DNA of 64,000 nt from Clostridiaceae bacterium (GTDB taxonomy: Bacteria > Bacillota > Clostridia > Saccharofermentanales > DTU023). The notes under the pieces are model-generated. The model had not been told where the DNA came from. It was given only the letters and a program-made list of their open reading frames with translations, and did not search any database. The stretch covers positions 1 through 64,000 of the forward strand of contig DUVH01000016.1 in NCBI GenBank assembly GCA_012841145.1, in the 5' to 3' direction. How positions within the stretch are numbered: position 1 is the first letter of the stretch; each line of letters starts with the position of its first letter. The position numbers and the translations under genes are program-made. Shown one piece after another: positions 53,347 to 62,829 of the stretch.

Positions 53347-54531
53347 ATGGTTTCAGATCGTGTCAGGAGGATGTCTCCATCGCAGACGTTGGAACTCAAC
53401 GCAAAAGTTGCCGAATTGCGCGCGGAAGGTAAAAACATTATCGCGCTGAATAGCGGCGAACCTGATTTCAACACACCGCCACCCGTAATCGAGGCGGCGC
53501 ATCGTGCCATGCTGGAAGGAAAAACGAAGTACACGCCGACGCCCGGCATCCTGCCCTTGAGAGAAGCGATCGCGCGCAAGCTCTTGAAGGACAATCATAT
53601 CACGTACGATCCGAGCGAGATCATCGTCTCGATAGGGGCGAAGTTTGTACTCGCGAGCGCATTCCAAGTTTTATGCAACCCCGGCGATGAAGTGATCATA
53701 CCGACACCGTGCTGGGTAAGCTACGTGGAGATGGTCAAGTTGGCTGAAGGTGTTCCCGTCCTCGTCCCCGTCGCTTCCGACAACAGGCTCGATGTCGATG
53801 AGATCGAGCGCGCGATCACGCCGAAAACGCGCGTTATCCTGATCAATTCGCCGAACAATCCGACAGGCGCCGTTTATACGGAGGAGAGTCTGCGACGCGT
53901 CGCGGAACTTGCCGTAAAGCACGATTGCTTTATCATTACGGATGAAGTGTATGAAAAGCTTATTTACGGGACAACGCCTCACGTAAGCATCGCATCGTTC
54001 TCGCCGGAAGTCTGGGCGCGGACACTGACGGTCAACGCATTTTCAAAAGCATATTCGATGACAGGTTGGCGTCTCGGTTACGCCGCCGGGCCGCGAGAGA
54101 TTATAAAGGGCATCTCGGCATTACAGGGTCACACAACCTCGAACAGCACATCTTTTGTCCAGTGGGCCGGCATAACGGCGCTGGAAGAGTGTGACGAACA
54201 TGTCGAATTCATGCGCAAAGCTTTTGAAGAGAGGCGCAACTACATGTTCGAGCGCGTAAGCAAGCTTCCCGGTGTCAGCTGTCCGTTTCCGGAGGGTGCG
54301 TTCTATTTATTCCCCGATGTATCGGGAACGTTTGGGAAACGCGTAGGTGATCGTGTCATTACCGACGCGCCGGCGCTTGCCGACTACCTTCTCGATGAAG
54401 CGGGTGTCGCGCTCGTGCCGGGCAACGCCTTTGAAGCTCCGAACGCCATTAGGCTCACGTATTCAAATTCGATGGAGAATTTGACGGCCGCGATGGATCG
54501 CATTGAGGCGGCGATCAGTAAATTGACCTGA
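53347..54531 (+). CDS. Class I aminotransferase (aspartate aminotransferase-like)
   Basis: This 394-residue fold-type I PLP aminotransferase has the motifs NSGEPDFNTPPPVIEAA, ILINSPNNPTGAVYTEESL, FIITDEVYEKLIYG and the PLP lysine region TVNAFSKAYSMTGWRLGYAAG. The AspC/subgroup Ib type transfers amino groups between aspartate, or aromatic and other amino acids, and 2-oxoglutarate. Substrate preference cannot be fixed. The ribosome site AAAGGAAAATAT precedes the ATG. It is 76 bases upstream of the GH3 gene on the same strand, so it may be the first gene of the following operon. Confidence 0.93.
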   Translation: MVSDRVRRMSPSQTLELNAKVAELRAEGKNIIALNSGEPDFNTPPPVIEAAHRAMLEGKTKYTPTPGILPLREAIARKLLKDNHITYDPSEIIVSIGAKFVLASAFQVLCNPGDEVIIPTPCWVSYVEMVKLAEGVPVLVPVASDNRLDVDEIERAITPKTRVILINSPNNPTGAVYTEESLRRVAELAVKHDCFIITDEVYEKLIYGTTPHVSIASFSPEVWARTLTVNAFSKAYSMTGWRLGYAAGPREIIKGISALQGHTTSNSTSFVQWAGITALEECDEHVEFMRKAFEERRNYMFERVSKLPGVSCPFPEGAFYLFPDVSGTFGKRVGDRVITDAPALADYLLDEAGVALVPGNAFEAPNAIRLTYSNSMENLTAAMDRIEAAISKLT

Positions 54532-54607
54532 CGAGACGAACGCTACCGTTTACGGTCGTCTGTCATGTCGTTAAAGGGAAGTCCGCGCTCTGACGGGGAG
54601 GATTGTC

Positions 54608-57004
54608 ATGCGTCTCAACAAGAAAATCAGTTATCTGGAGGGAGACGGGTACTGGCTTCTCAAGGGTTCCCGTCTCCGTCTTTCCGATGGCCCCCACGGA
54701 CTCCGAAAAGAGGCGCCGCGGGGTACGTTGCGAGCAACGTGTTTTCCGACGGCTTCAGCGCTCGCCTGCAGCTGGGATGAAAAACTCGTCGAACTCGTCG
54801 GCGAATCGCTTGCGACGGAATGTATCGCTCAGGACGTAGACGTGCTGCTCGGGCCGGGTGTCAATCTGCAAAGACATCCCGGATGCGGGCGCAACTTTGA
54901 ATATTTCGGCGAAGATCCTCTTTTGAGCGGCAAAACGGCTGCCGCCTACATACGCGGCGTTCAATCGAAAAACGTGGCGGCAACGCTCAAGCATTTTGCG
55001 CTCAATTCTCAAGAGACAGACCGTTTCCTTGCTGAAAGCGTCGTCGATGAGAGAGCGTTGCGCGAGCTGTATCTCATGCCTTTCGAAATCGCAATCCGCG
55101 AGTCGAATCCATGGGCCGTAATGACGGCGTACAATCGCTTTGAAGGCCTGAACGCAGGTGAGAATAAGCGGCTTCTCGACATCCTGCGCTCTGAATGGAG
55201 CTATGATGGTTGCGTCGTGAGCGACTGGGGCAGCGTCGAGAACAGAGTCCTCGGGTTGGAAGCCGGCATGGATCTTGAGATGCCCGGGGGATCAAGCCCT
55301 TCAAGCGCAGAGATCAAGAAAGGTTATAGAAAAGGACAGCTCGACGAGGAGCTCATCGATCGCGCGCTTACGAACATCGAAAAACTCGAAGACAGGGCGG
55401 GCGCCATGAAGAGATCTGCGCGTCTCGGCCATTACCGTGTCGCTGTCGATGTCGCTCGCGAATGCATGGTTCTGCTAAAAAACGATGGCGATCTCTTGCC
55501 TCTTGCTGCGACAGACACAATCCTCTTGGCCGGAGCGATCGACGAAGCGCAAATACAGGGGCTCGGATCGTCAAGGGTGGAACCTTTGGTTACGAACACG
55601 CCGCTGAAACAATGGCGCGACGGCGAGCATCCTTACATCCTTGAGCCTCGTCGAGAGGGAGCAGAGGAGTTTGAGAAGAAAAGTAAAGTTATCAGAGGAC
55701 AGTCGAGAGAACGAGCTGCAGACGTTGCCGCTGATTTGACAGTCACTGAATCTGATAATGACCGCAAAGCTGGTGTCTGCCTATATTTTGCCAAATTGTC
55801 TCCCGATGCGGAGGGGTATGATCGCCTGTCGCTCGAACTTTCGCCTGAAGACAAAATGGCGGTGGATCGGCTGAAAAATAAGGGTTACGCGATCGTTCTT
55901 ATACTGCAGACTGGCGCGCCGATCGCTTTGGGTGACGTCCGGGCGGATGCCGTATTATTAATGAATTATGCCGGCGAGGGCGCGTATGAAGCGCTGCAAT
56001 CGCTTATTTACGGTTTGCACAGTCCTTCGGGGAGACTTTGCGCGACATGGACTGAAAAACAGGAGGATATCGCATCCGATCCCTACTATCCGGCGCAAGA
56101 TTTCTTGGCTCAATACCGAGAGAGTATCTATGTCGGCTATCGCTATCACGTGACGTTCGACAAGCCTGTCGCGTACCCTTTCGGATACGGGCTCACTTAC
56201 GGGAAATTCCGATATGAACAGATCGAGGCAGAGCTGACGGCAGGCGATGTTTTCCTGAATGTTCGTGTAACAAATATCGGGAAACGAAAAGCTAAAGAAG
56301 TCGTTCAGGCGTACGTCTCCTTCCCTACGAGTTCTCTGCTTCGTCCTTTTTATGAACTAAAGGCATGGGCAAAAGTCGAGCTGGAGGCGGGCGAAAGTCG
56401 CGATATCGTGCTCAAAATACCGCACGATCGCCTTAAGACGTATACGCCGCAAGGCGAAAAAATATTCGAAGACGGCGTGTATTATTTCCTCTGTGGCCCT
56501 AACTGCCGCGATCTTCCTTTGATCGCTTCACTGGAGCTTCACGGCAACGGGCAAAGTGATCGCATGACAGGCGATTCCGGAACCGTCACGATAGAGCATT
56601 TGAGACAACGCCATCTTCTATTCTCCGGTCTTGACACGTCCTCGAAAATCCCGGCCATTTACAAGACGATGGATCGACCGGTCTCTCAAGTTGAATTTGA
56701 ACAACTTCTGGGGCGCAAAGTGCCTGAATCGGTCGCACTTCAGGGCGTCCATGCGCCGCTTTGTGCGATACGCGGACCGCTTAGACCGCTGTTTTTGAAG
56801 ATTGCGTCAAAGAGAGCCGACGCGATGCCGGGCGATCGTCAGATGAACCGTCGCGCCGTCCTCAGCATGCCTTTGCGAGCGCTTGCGCGTCTTAGCGAAG
56901 GTCTGCTCTCGCCGCGACTTCTGAAGTTTATCGTCTTTTTCTGTCTCCGCGGTCCGCATCGGTCGAAAAGAATAAGAAGAACGGAGGCTCAAAAGCATGT
57001 TTGA
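54608..57004 (+). CDS. Glycoside hydrolase family 3 beta-glycosidase
   Basis: This 798-residue GH3 enzyme has an N-terminal TIM-barrel domain (LSDGPHGLRKEAPRG, GPGVNLQRHPGCGRNFEYFGEDPLLSG, ATLKHFALNSQE, and the nucleophile Asp in CVVSDWGSVENR), a middle alpha/beta sandwich (CMVLLKNDGDLLPL, LLMNYAGEGAYEALQSLIYG), and a fibronectin III-like domain (VFLNVRVTNIGKRKAKEVVQAYVSFP). The C-terminal about 130 residues extend beyond the usual domains. There is no signal peptide, so it acts on imported oligosaccharides or glycosides. It overlaps the next gene (a GlpA-like dehydrogenase) by 8 bases, an unusual pairing. Confidence 0.92.
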   Translation: MRLNKKISYLEGDGYWLLKGSRLRLSDGPHGLRKEAPRGTLRATCFPTASALACSWDEKLVELVGESLATECIAQDVDVLLGPGVNLQRHPGCGRNFEYFGEDPLLSGKTAAAYIRGVQSKNVAATLKHFALNSQETDRFLAESVVDERALRELYLMPFEIAIRESNPWAVMTAYNRFEGLNAGENKRLLDILRSEWSYDGCVVSDWGSVENRVLGLEAGMDLEMPGGSSPSSAEIKKGYRKGQLDEELIDRALTNIEKLEDRAGAMKRSARLGHYRVAVDVARECMVLLKNDGDLLPLAATDTILLAGAIDEAQIQGLGSSRVEPLVTNTPLKQWRDGEHPYILEPRREGAEEFEKKSKVIRGQSRERAADVAADLTVTESDNDRKAGVCLYFAKLSPDAEGYDRLSLELSPEDKMAVDRLKNKGYAIVLILQTGAPIALGDVRADAVLLMNYAGEGAYEALQSLIYGLHSPSGRLCATWTEKQEDIASDPYYPAQDFLAQYRESIYVGYRYHVTFDKPVAYPFGYGLTYGKFRYEQIEAELTAGDVFLNVRVTNIGKRKAKEVVQAYVSFPTSSLLRPFYELKAWAKVELEAGESRDIVLKIPHDRLKTYTPQGEKIFEDGVYYFLCGPNCRDLPLIASLELHGNGQSDRMTGDSGTVTIEHLRQRHLLFSGLDTSSKIPAIYKTMDRPVSQVEFEQLLGRKVPESVALQGVHAPLCAIRGPLRPLFLKIASKRADAMPGDRQMNRRAVLSMPLRALARLSEGLLSPRLLKFIVFFCLRGPHRSKRIRRTEAQKHV

Positions 57005-58553
57005 TGTGGCTATTATTGGGGCGGGCGTGGTCGGCTGCGCTGTCGCCTATGAGCTCTCTCAATACGAACTTCGCGTCGTGCTGATCGAGAAGGAAAACGA
57101 CGTCGCGATGGGAGCGTCGCGAGCGAACACGGCGATTATTCACGGCGGTTACGATCCTGAACCTCATACGCTGATGGGGAAGCTGAACGTCGAAGGCATG
57201 CGTCGTTGTTTCAAACTATGTGAAGAGCTTGACGTCCAGCACATAAAGACGGGTTCGTGGGTCGTCGCCTTCGATGAAGCGCAACGCGCGACGCTCGAGC
57301 TGCTTTTGGAGCAGGGTATCGCCAACGGGTGCGAAGGTCTCGAGATACTTGATGGGGATGTTGTCCGATCGCGCGAACCGAACTTGTCCGACGACATCGT
57401 AGCGGCGCTTTGGATACCTGAATCGGGTGTCCTCAATCCCTGGGAGTTCGCGCTGGCGATGGCGGAAGTCGCTGTCCGAAACGGTGTCACATTCATGCCG
57501 AACACGAAAGTCTGCGGCATGTCTTGGCAAGACGATCATTATGAGATCAAATCGTGTGTTATAGGCGCAGGATCCTGTGCGTCAGCCAACGAAAGCGAAT
57601 TGGAAAATGGCAAGCACGATACTTCCTGTTCTGCTGCGAAAGCTGCGATGCCTGAAAAGATAACAACGATTTGTTCGCGATACGTGATCAATGCCGCCGG
57701 CGTGGAAAGCGATCGAATCCATAACATGGTCGCGCCTCCGGCCTTTGACATTGTGCCTACGCGTGGCGAATACTATCTTCTCGACGGAACAGCGGCAGGC
57801 CGGATTGTTAGTTCCGTCATTTTTCCATGTCCTACGTGTGCGGGGAAAGGCATCACCGTCTCGCCGACGATTCACGGAGATTTTCTGGTCGGTCCGAACT
57901 CGGAAGTCATCGGCGATCGTGAGGATACGTCGGTGACGCGGGACGCTCTTTTGGACATCGCTCAAAAAGCCCGCCAAATTGTGCCGAACCTCAATGTCCG
58001 GACGAGCATTAGAAATTTTGCCGGCGTACGCTCGAACAGTACGTACGGAGATTTCTTTATTGCGAAATCGGCGACGAATTTTATTGATCTCGCGGCGATC
58101 AAGTCGCCCGGACTGACGTGCGCGCCGGCGATTGCCCGCATCGCGCGAGAAATTTTGGGCGAGGAGGGGGTTCTCAGGGAAAGGCGCAAAGATTGGCGTG
58201 GTGGACGCCGTATCGTCCGCTTCAAAGAGATTCCGGAAGGAGAGCGCGCCGCTTTCGTGCGTGAGCATCCGCTCTACGGGCGGGTGATCTGTCGCTGTGA
58301 GACGATCACGGAAGGTGAGATTGTCGCCTCGATGAAACGCGAGATTCCTCCCGTATCGATCGACGGTGTGAAACGTCGAACAGGAACAGGCATGGGGCGC
58401 TGTCAGGGCGGATTCTGCGGACCGCGCGTTTTGGAGATTCTTGCTCGCGAGTCCGGGCACGAACCCTTGAATATTGTAGAAGACGGGTGCGGCAGCACCA
58501 TTTTGGTCGGAGAAACAAAGGATCCGAGATCGCGAGAGGTCTCGCACAAATAG
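56997..58553 (+). CDS. glpA: GlpA-like FAD-dependent glycerol-3-phosphate dehydrogenase with [2Fe-2S] BFD domain
   Basis: This 518-residue protein has an N-terminal DAO-type FAD domain (FDVAIIGAGVVGCAVAYELS, GASRANTAIIHGGYDP, VRSNSTYGDFFIAKS) and a C-terminal BFD-like iron-sulfur domain (VICRCETITEGEIVASM...GRCQGGFCGPRVLEIL). It oxidises glycerol-3-phosphate or a similar alpha-hydroxy substrate. Residues about 184-225 form a variable, polar, cysteine-containing insert not typical of the core fold. It is the first of a module with a GlpB-like flavoprotein, DUF1667 protein and glycerol kinase. This gene set is common in Firmicutes as an NAD-linked glycerol-3-phosphate oxidation system. Confidence 0.87.
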   Translation: MFDVAIIGAGVVGCAVAYELSQYELRVVLIEKENDVAMGASRANTAIIHGGYDPEPHTLMGKLNVEGMRRCFKLCEELDVQHIKTGSWVVAFDEAQRATLELLLEQGIANGCEGLEILDGDVVRSREPNLSDDIVAALWIPESGVLNPWEFALAMAEVAVRNGVTFMPNTKVCGMSWQDDHYEIKSCVIGAGSCASANESELENGKHDTSCSAAKAAMPEKITTICSRYVINAAGVESDRIHNMVAPPAFDIVPTRGEYYLLDGTAAGRIVSSVIFPCPTCAGKGITVSPTIHGDFLVGPNSEVIGDREDTSVTRDALLDIAQKARQIVPNLNVRTSIRNFAGVRSNSTYGDFFIAKSATNFIDLAAIKSPGLTCAPAIARIAREILGEEGVLRERRKDWRGGRRIVRFKEIPEGERAAFVREHPLYGRVICRCETITEGEIVASMKREIPPVSIDGVKRRTGTGMGRCQGGFCGPRVLEILARESGHEPLNIVEDGCGSTILVGETKDPRSREVSHK

Positions 58554-58630
58554 CAAGTTGCAATAGCCCGCGTGCCGAACAGTTGTAAAAGCTGCACTCG
58601 AAGATATCATATTGAACGGAATGGTAGAAC

Positions 58631-59935
58631 GTGAAGATGTACGATGACTACGAACTGATTGTCATAGGCGGAGGACCGGCCGGTCTCGGTGCCGCCCTAA
58701 GTGCTCGCGAGCACGGACTCGAACGTATTCTTATCGTCGAGCGTGATGTGGAGCTCGGCGGTATTCTGAACCAGTGTATTCACAACGGTTTCGGTCTTCA
58801 CTATTTTGGCGAGGAGCTGACGGGTCCCGAATATGCCGCTAGGCTCATCGATCGGCTCGAGGGGCAGGCGATCGACGTCCTTTGTGACACGATGGTGCTT
58901 GAGCTGATTCCCGGCGAGCAAGGCCATACAGTACGTCTGATGAGTATGGCAGAGGGCTATCGCTCCGTCGGGAGTCGGGCTGTCATCCTCGCGATGGGAT
59001 GTCGCGAGCGGACACGCGGTGCTATTCAAATACCCGGGACGAGAGCATCAGGAGTTTTTACTGCCGGCACAGCGCAGCGCTATGTCAACATCGAAGGTTA
59101 CATGGTCGGAAAGCGCGTCATCATTTTGGGATCCGGCGACATCGGCCTGATCATGGCGCGACGCATGGTTCTCGAAGGGGCGACAGTGCTCGCCTGTGTG
59201 GAGATCATGCCTCATTCGGGAGGATTGACGAGGAACATCGTGCAATGTCTTCAAGACTTTGATATTCCGCTTTATCTCTCGCACACGATCACGAAGATTG
59301 AAGGCAGGCAACGCGTCGAGAAGGTCACGGTGCAAGAGGTAGACGATCACTTTAATCCGATCGACGGAACGGAAATAGTATTCGACGTCGACACGGTATT
59401 GCTGTCCGTCGGTCTTATTCCCGAGAACGAATTGAGTCGTGCTGCAGGCGTGGAAATGGATCCGAAGACGTCGGGTCCGATCGTTTTCGAAAACGGAGAG
59501 ACGAGTGTTTCCGGTATCTTCGCATGCGGCAATGTCCTTCACGTCCACGATCTCGTCGATTACGTCACGACGGAAAGTGAAGGAGCCGGTAAAGCGGCAG
59601 CCGAATACGTACTCCGGTGTGCACATACTTCTCATAAGAGAACGTGTGAGAAAACACCATACATTTCGCTTGTTAAAGATGAAACCGTTACGTATACGGT
59701 ACCGCAGAGGATCAGGGTTCAATGCGTCGATGACCATGTCCGCGTGTTCTTCCGCGTGAAGACTCCGTACAAAACGCCAAGACGTATCGTCTTTCGCGAC
59801 GGCGATCGTGTTATCGCATCTTTCCGTCGACCGTATATGACGCCTGGAGAGATGGAACACGTCACTTTGAAACGTGAACAACTCGATGAGGTGCTTGGTG
59901 ACGAATTGACAATCTCAGTGGAAGAAATACGTTAA
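58631..59935 (+). CDS. GlpB-like NAD(P)/FAD-dependent oxidoreductase
   Basis: This 434-residue flavoprotein has the FAD motif YELIVIGGGPAGLGAALSARE, GGILNQCIHNGFGLHYFGEELTGPEYA, an NAD-binding domain (RVIILGSGDIGLIMARRMVLEGATVLACVE) and a C-terminal FACGNVLHVHDLVDYVTTESEGAG. Together with the GlpA-like and DUF1667 proteins it is thought to form a membrane-independent glycerol-3-phosphate dehydrogenase complex passing electrons to NAD. The frame opens at a GTG; the ATG two codons later is an alternative. A 77-base gap separates it from the GlpA-like gene. Confidence 0.85.
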   Translation: MKMYDDYELIVIGGGPAGLGAALSAREHGLERILIVERDVELGGILNQCIHNGFGLHYFGEELTGPEYAARLIDRLEGQAIDVLCDTMVLELIPGEQGHTVRLMSMAEGYRSVGSRAVILAMGCRERTRGAIQIPGTRASGVFTAGTAQRYVNIEGYMVGKRVIILGSGDIGLIMARRMVLEGATVLACVEIMPHSGGLTRNIVQCLQDFDIPLYLSHTITKIEGRQRVEKVTVQEVDDHFNPIDGTEIVFDVDTVLLSVGLIPENELSRAAGVEMDPKTSGPIVFENGETSVSGIFACGNVLHVHDLVDYVTTESEGAGKAAAEYVLRCAHTSHKRTCEKTPYISLVKDETVTYTVPQRIRVQCVDDHVRVFFRVKTPYKTPRRIVFRDGDRVIASFRRPYMTPGEMEHVTLKREQLDEVLGDELTISVEEIR

Positions 59936-60018
59936 CGCAAGATGGCGGCCTGATAGAGGGAAATGCCGTCATATCGATTGGGTATGAATTGTTTTGCAAA
60001 AGAGGATGGTGAGTCCGA

Positions 60019-60369
60019 ATGAAAGAGTACATTTGCATTGTCTGTCCACGCGGCTGTCATCTCGCTGTCGATGACGAGAACGATTATGCCGTGACGGGCA
60101 ACGCCTGTCTTCGAGGTGCGGCGTACGGGCGCGAAGAAGCCATGCATCCCACACGTGTCGTGACATCGTCCGTTCGCGTCCGAAGTCGGAAGCACCCGCG
60201 CTGTTCCGTCAAGACAGACATCGCGATTGATAAATCGGACATTGCAAAGGCGATGCTCCTGCTTGATGATGTCGAGCTCATCCCGCCCGTACGCCGCGGC
60301 GATATCGTTATTGCTTCGTTGTTCGGCAGCGAGGCGAACTTCATCGCGACGCGCGATATCGACGAGTAA
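60019..60369 (+). CDS. DUF1667 protein of the glycerol-3-phosphate dehydrogenase module
   Basis: This 116-residue protein starts MKEYICIVCPRGCHLAVDDE and has a further cysteine in NACLRGAAYGREEAMHPTRVVTSSV. The four cysteines (6, 9, 13, 29) suggest an iron-sulfur cluster, probably the third electron-transfer subunit of the GlpA/GlpB-like complex. Genes of this family lie almost always beside such flavoproteins. The start has a GGATGG ribosome site, and glpK follows after 113 bases. Confidence 0.88.
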   Translation: MKEYICIVCPRGCHLAVDDENDYAVTGNACLRGAAYGREEAMHPTRVVTSSVRVRSRKHPRCSVKTDIAIDKSDIAKAMLLLDDVELIPPVRRGDIVIASLFGSEANFIATRDIDE

Positions 60370-60482
60370 TGATTTAAGGCAAGAAATAGGACGAGATATC
60401 GGACGAGACGATGAGAGTGTTTTGAATCAAGAGGTTCGGGCGAGATGATGTATAGACGTCTTTTCTTTGAGGAGGTGAGGTC

Positions 60483-61973
60483 ATGCCGCGCTATGTGATG
60501 GCGTTTGACGCAGGAACGACGAGTAATCGATGCATTCTCTTCGACGAGCACGGTGTCGTGCGTTCTGTCGCTCAGAAAGAGTTTCGACAGATATTCCCGA
60601 AACCCGGTTGGGTCGAGCACGATGCGAACGAGATCTGGTCGACGCAAATGGGCGTCGCCGTCGAGGCGATGCAGAAGGCGAGCGCAAAGGCTGAAGACAT
60701 CGCGGCGATCGGCATCACGAACCAGCGCGAGACGACCATCTTGTGGGATCGTGAGACGGGAGAACCGATCCACCACGCGATCGTCTGGCAATGTCGAAGG
60801 ACGTCGGAAATTTGCGACCGTTTGAAAGAAGAGGGGTTGACTTCGCTAATCAGAGAGAAAACGGGGCTCGTCATTGACGCGTATTTCAGCGGAACGAAAA
60901 TTAAATGGCTCCTCGATCATGTGCCGGGAGCGCGTGAAAAAGCTCGCCGCGGCGAATTTCTTTTCGGTACGGTGGAGACGTGGCTCATTTGGAAACTCAC
61001 GTGCGGAAAAGTACATGTGACAGATTATTCCAATGCCTCGCGCACGATGCTCTTTAACATCAGAACGCTTTCCTGGGATGAAGAAATTTTACAACTGCTC
61101 GACATTCCACCTGAGATTCTGCCAACGGTTCTTCCTTCAAGTCACGTTTTCGGTATGGCGGATGAATCGTTTTTCGGAGTGCCCATTCCAATCTCGGGTG
61201 CTGCCGGAGATCAGCAGGCGGCACTGTTCGGCGAGGCTTGTTTTTCGGCTGGAGAAGCGAAAAACACGTACGGAACGGGTTGTTTTCTGCTGATGAATAC
61301 GGGTGAGTCGCCTGTCTTCAGTCAAAACGGTCTCGTAACAACGATTGCCTGGGGCATCGACGGCCGCGTGTACTACGCCTTGGAGGGATCGATCTTCGTC
61401 GCAGGCGCCGCCGTCCAATGGCTCCGTGATGAACTTAAAATCATCGATACGGCTGAAGAATCGGAGACCGCCGCGCTACAGGTTGAAGACACGAACGGGT
61501 GTTATATCGTTCCCGCCTTTACGGGACTCGGCGCGCCTTACTGGGATCAAGACGCCAGAGGATGTATTGTCGGGCTGACGCGCGGTGTCAATGACAAACA
61601 CCTGGTGCGCGCGGTACTTGAATCGATTGCTTACCAAACTGCAGATGTTCTGGCGGTGATGCAGGAAGACTCGGGACTTGAACTGAAGTCATTAAAGGTC
61701 GACGGAGGGGCGGCGAAAAATAACTTTCTAATGCAATTTCAGGCCGATATCGTCGATGTCGCCGTACACCGCCCCGCATGCGTCGAAACAACGGCGCTCG
61801 GGGCCGCATACCTTGCCGGCTTGGCCGTCGGCTTCTGGGACAGTGTGGAGACATTAAAGGCTCACTGGAAGATCGACCGCGTTTTTGAACCGGCGATGAC
61901 CGAAGAAGTGCGCCAAGAAAAACTAAAAGCTTGGAGAAAAGCTGTTTCTCGCGCCCTTGGCTGGTTCTCGTAA
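60483..61973 (+). CDS. glpK: Glycerol kinase
   Basis: This 496-residue FGGY-family kinase has the motifs [79 protein letters not shown] and [18 protein letters not shown]. It phosphorylates glycerol to glycerol-3-phosphate with ATP. The histidine region used by HPr phosphorylation in low-GC Gram-positives is not evident. It closes the glycerol module. The start follows GAGGAGGTGAGG. Confidence 0.95.
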   Translation: MPRYVMAFDAGTTSNRCILFDEHGVVRSVAQKEFRQIFPKPGWVEHDANEIWSTQMGVAVEAMQKASAKAEDIAAIGITNQRETTILWDRETGEPIHHAIVWQCRRTSEICDRLKEEGLTSLIREKTGLVIDAYFSGTKIKWLLDHVPGAREKARRGEFLFGTVETWLIWKLTCGKVHVTDYSNASRTMLFNIRTLSWDEEILQLLDIPPEILPTVLPSSHVFGMADESFFGVPIPISGAAGDQQAALFGEACFSAGEAKNTYGTGCFLLMNTGESPVFSQNGLVTTIAWGIDGRVYYALEGSIFVAGAAVQWLRDELKIIDTAEESETAALQVEDTNGCYIVPAFTGLGAPYWDQDARGCIVGLTRGVNDKHLVRAVLESIAYQTADVLAVMQEDSGLELKSLKVDGGAAKNNFLMQFQADIVDVAVHRPACVETTALGAAYLAGLAVGFWDSVETLKAHWKIDRVFEPAMTEEVRQEKLKAWRKAVSRALGWFS

Positions 61974-61998
61974 TCTATAGTAAAAGGTCAACGAACTT

Positions 61999-62026
61999 CG
62001 CATGCTTTAGTTTTGTGCGTTTTTTG
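61999..62026 (+). terminator. Weak terminator candidate after glpK, and the T-rich region that follows
   Basis: CGCA and TGCG form a short 4-bp stem (61999-62019) followed by TTTTTTG. The next 130 bases are T-rich and contain two copies of TTTTTGTCGG(A)TTTTG with a 20-base period (62112-62146). No gene is visible up to the promoter at 62167. Confidence 0.35.
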
Positions 62027-62166
62027 TTTGTCGTATAGTCCAGATATCATTTTTCAAGGGTCTTCAGAATCTCCCAATTAACGTTTTTGGGGAAAACTTT
62101 GATTTTTGCTTTTTTTGTCGGATTTTGTTGGTTTTTGTCGGTTTTGCATCATTTTTAAGATTTCGC

Positions 62167-62195
62167 TTGACAAATAATTGCTAAAAATGTAGAAT
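62167..62195 (+). promoter_or_regulatory. Promoter of the XRE-cupin regulator and allantoinase-like gene
   Basis: TTGACA and TAGAAT are separated by exactly 17 bases, about 62 bases before the regulator start codon. This is a near-consensus sigma-A promoter. Confidence 0.8.
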
Positions 62196-62207
62196 CTCGT
62201 TACGATA

Positions 62208-62227
62208 ACATCAAATAAGTTTGATGT
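62208..62227. promoter_or_regulatory. Operator-like inverted repeat downstream of the XRE-cupin promoter
   Basis: ACATCAAA-TAAG-TTTGATGT is a perfect 8-bp inverted repeat located at about +6 to +25 relative to the expected transcription start. The position is that of an autoregulatory operator. No T-tract follows. Confidence 0.6.
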
Positions 62228-62257
62228 CACCGAAATCAATCGCAAGGTAACTGAAGA

Positions 62258-62803
62258 ATGCTTAATGTTGGAAAGATGATTCGTAACATTCGAACAGATA
62301 AAAATATGACCCTAAAGGAACTGGCGGAGAAGGCAGACATATCTGTTTCATATCTTTCGCAGATTGAAAACGATAGTGTCAATATGAACTTGCGAGTTCT
62401 TGAGGCCATTGGCAATGCGCTTAATGTTCCTTTGTACGCCTTTTTCATTCAAGAACGGATATTGAACATCTCAGCTGTAAAAAAAGAGGGGCGTGATCGT
62501 ATATTGAGAAGCGATGGTGTTTTACTTGAGTATCTTACAGATCCAAATCTTGTGAACACGAACGTTCATATAATGACTGTTCCTGCGGGATACTGTCCCC
62601 AAGAATACAGTTCTCACCCGGGTGAGGAATTTCTGTATCTGTTAAAGGGAGATCTTGAGGTAGATTTTAATAGATTGAGAAGAATCAAATTGGATGTTTT
62701 TGACTCTCTCGCTTACCCTTCACTAATCCCACACAAAATAATAAGCATACATGGATGTGAATTAATTATGAATTCTACAACGAATCCCGGTATTTACGCG
62801 TAA
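62258..62803 (+). CDS. XRE-family regulator with C-terminal cupin domain
   Basis: This 181-residue protein has an N-terminal helix-turn-helix (MIRNIRTDKNMTLKELAEKADISVSYLSQIENDSVNMNLRVLEAIGNALNV, residues about 4-62) and a C-terminal cupin domain (residues about 105-178; GYCPQEYSSHPGEEFLYLLKGDLEVDFN). Such proteins sense small molecules through the cupin and control neighbouring catabolic genes. The conserved His and Glu of the cupin metal site are partly present. The AT-rich sequence differs from the genes to its left. It is 26 bases upstream of the amidohydrolase gene, presumably in the same operon. Confidence 0.88.
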   Translation: MLNVGKMIRNIRTDKNMTLKELAEKADISVSYLSQIENDSVNMNLRVLEAIGNALNVPLYAFFIQERILNISAVKKEGRDRILRSDGVLLEYLTDPNLVNTNVHIMTVPAGYCPQEYSSHPGEEFLYLLKGDLEVDFNRLRRIKLDVFDSLAYPSLIPHKIISIHGCELIMNSTTNPGIYA

Positions 62804-62829
62804 AGAAATAAGTTTTAGGAGGAAATATT

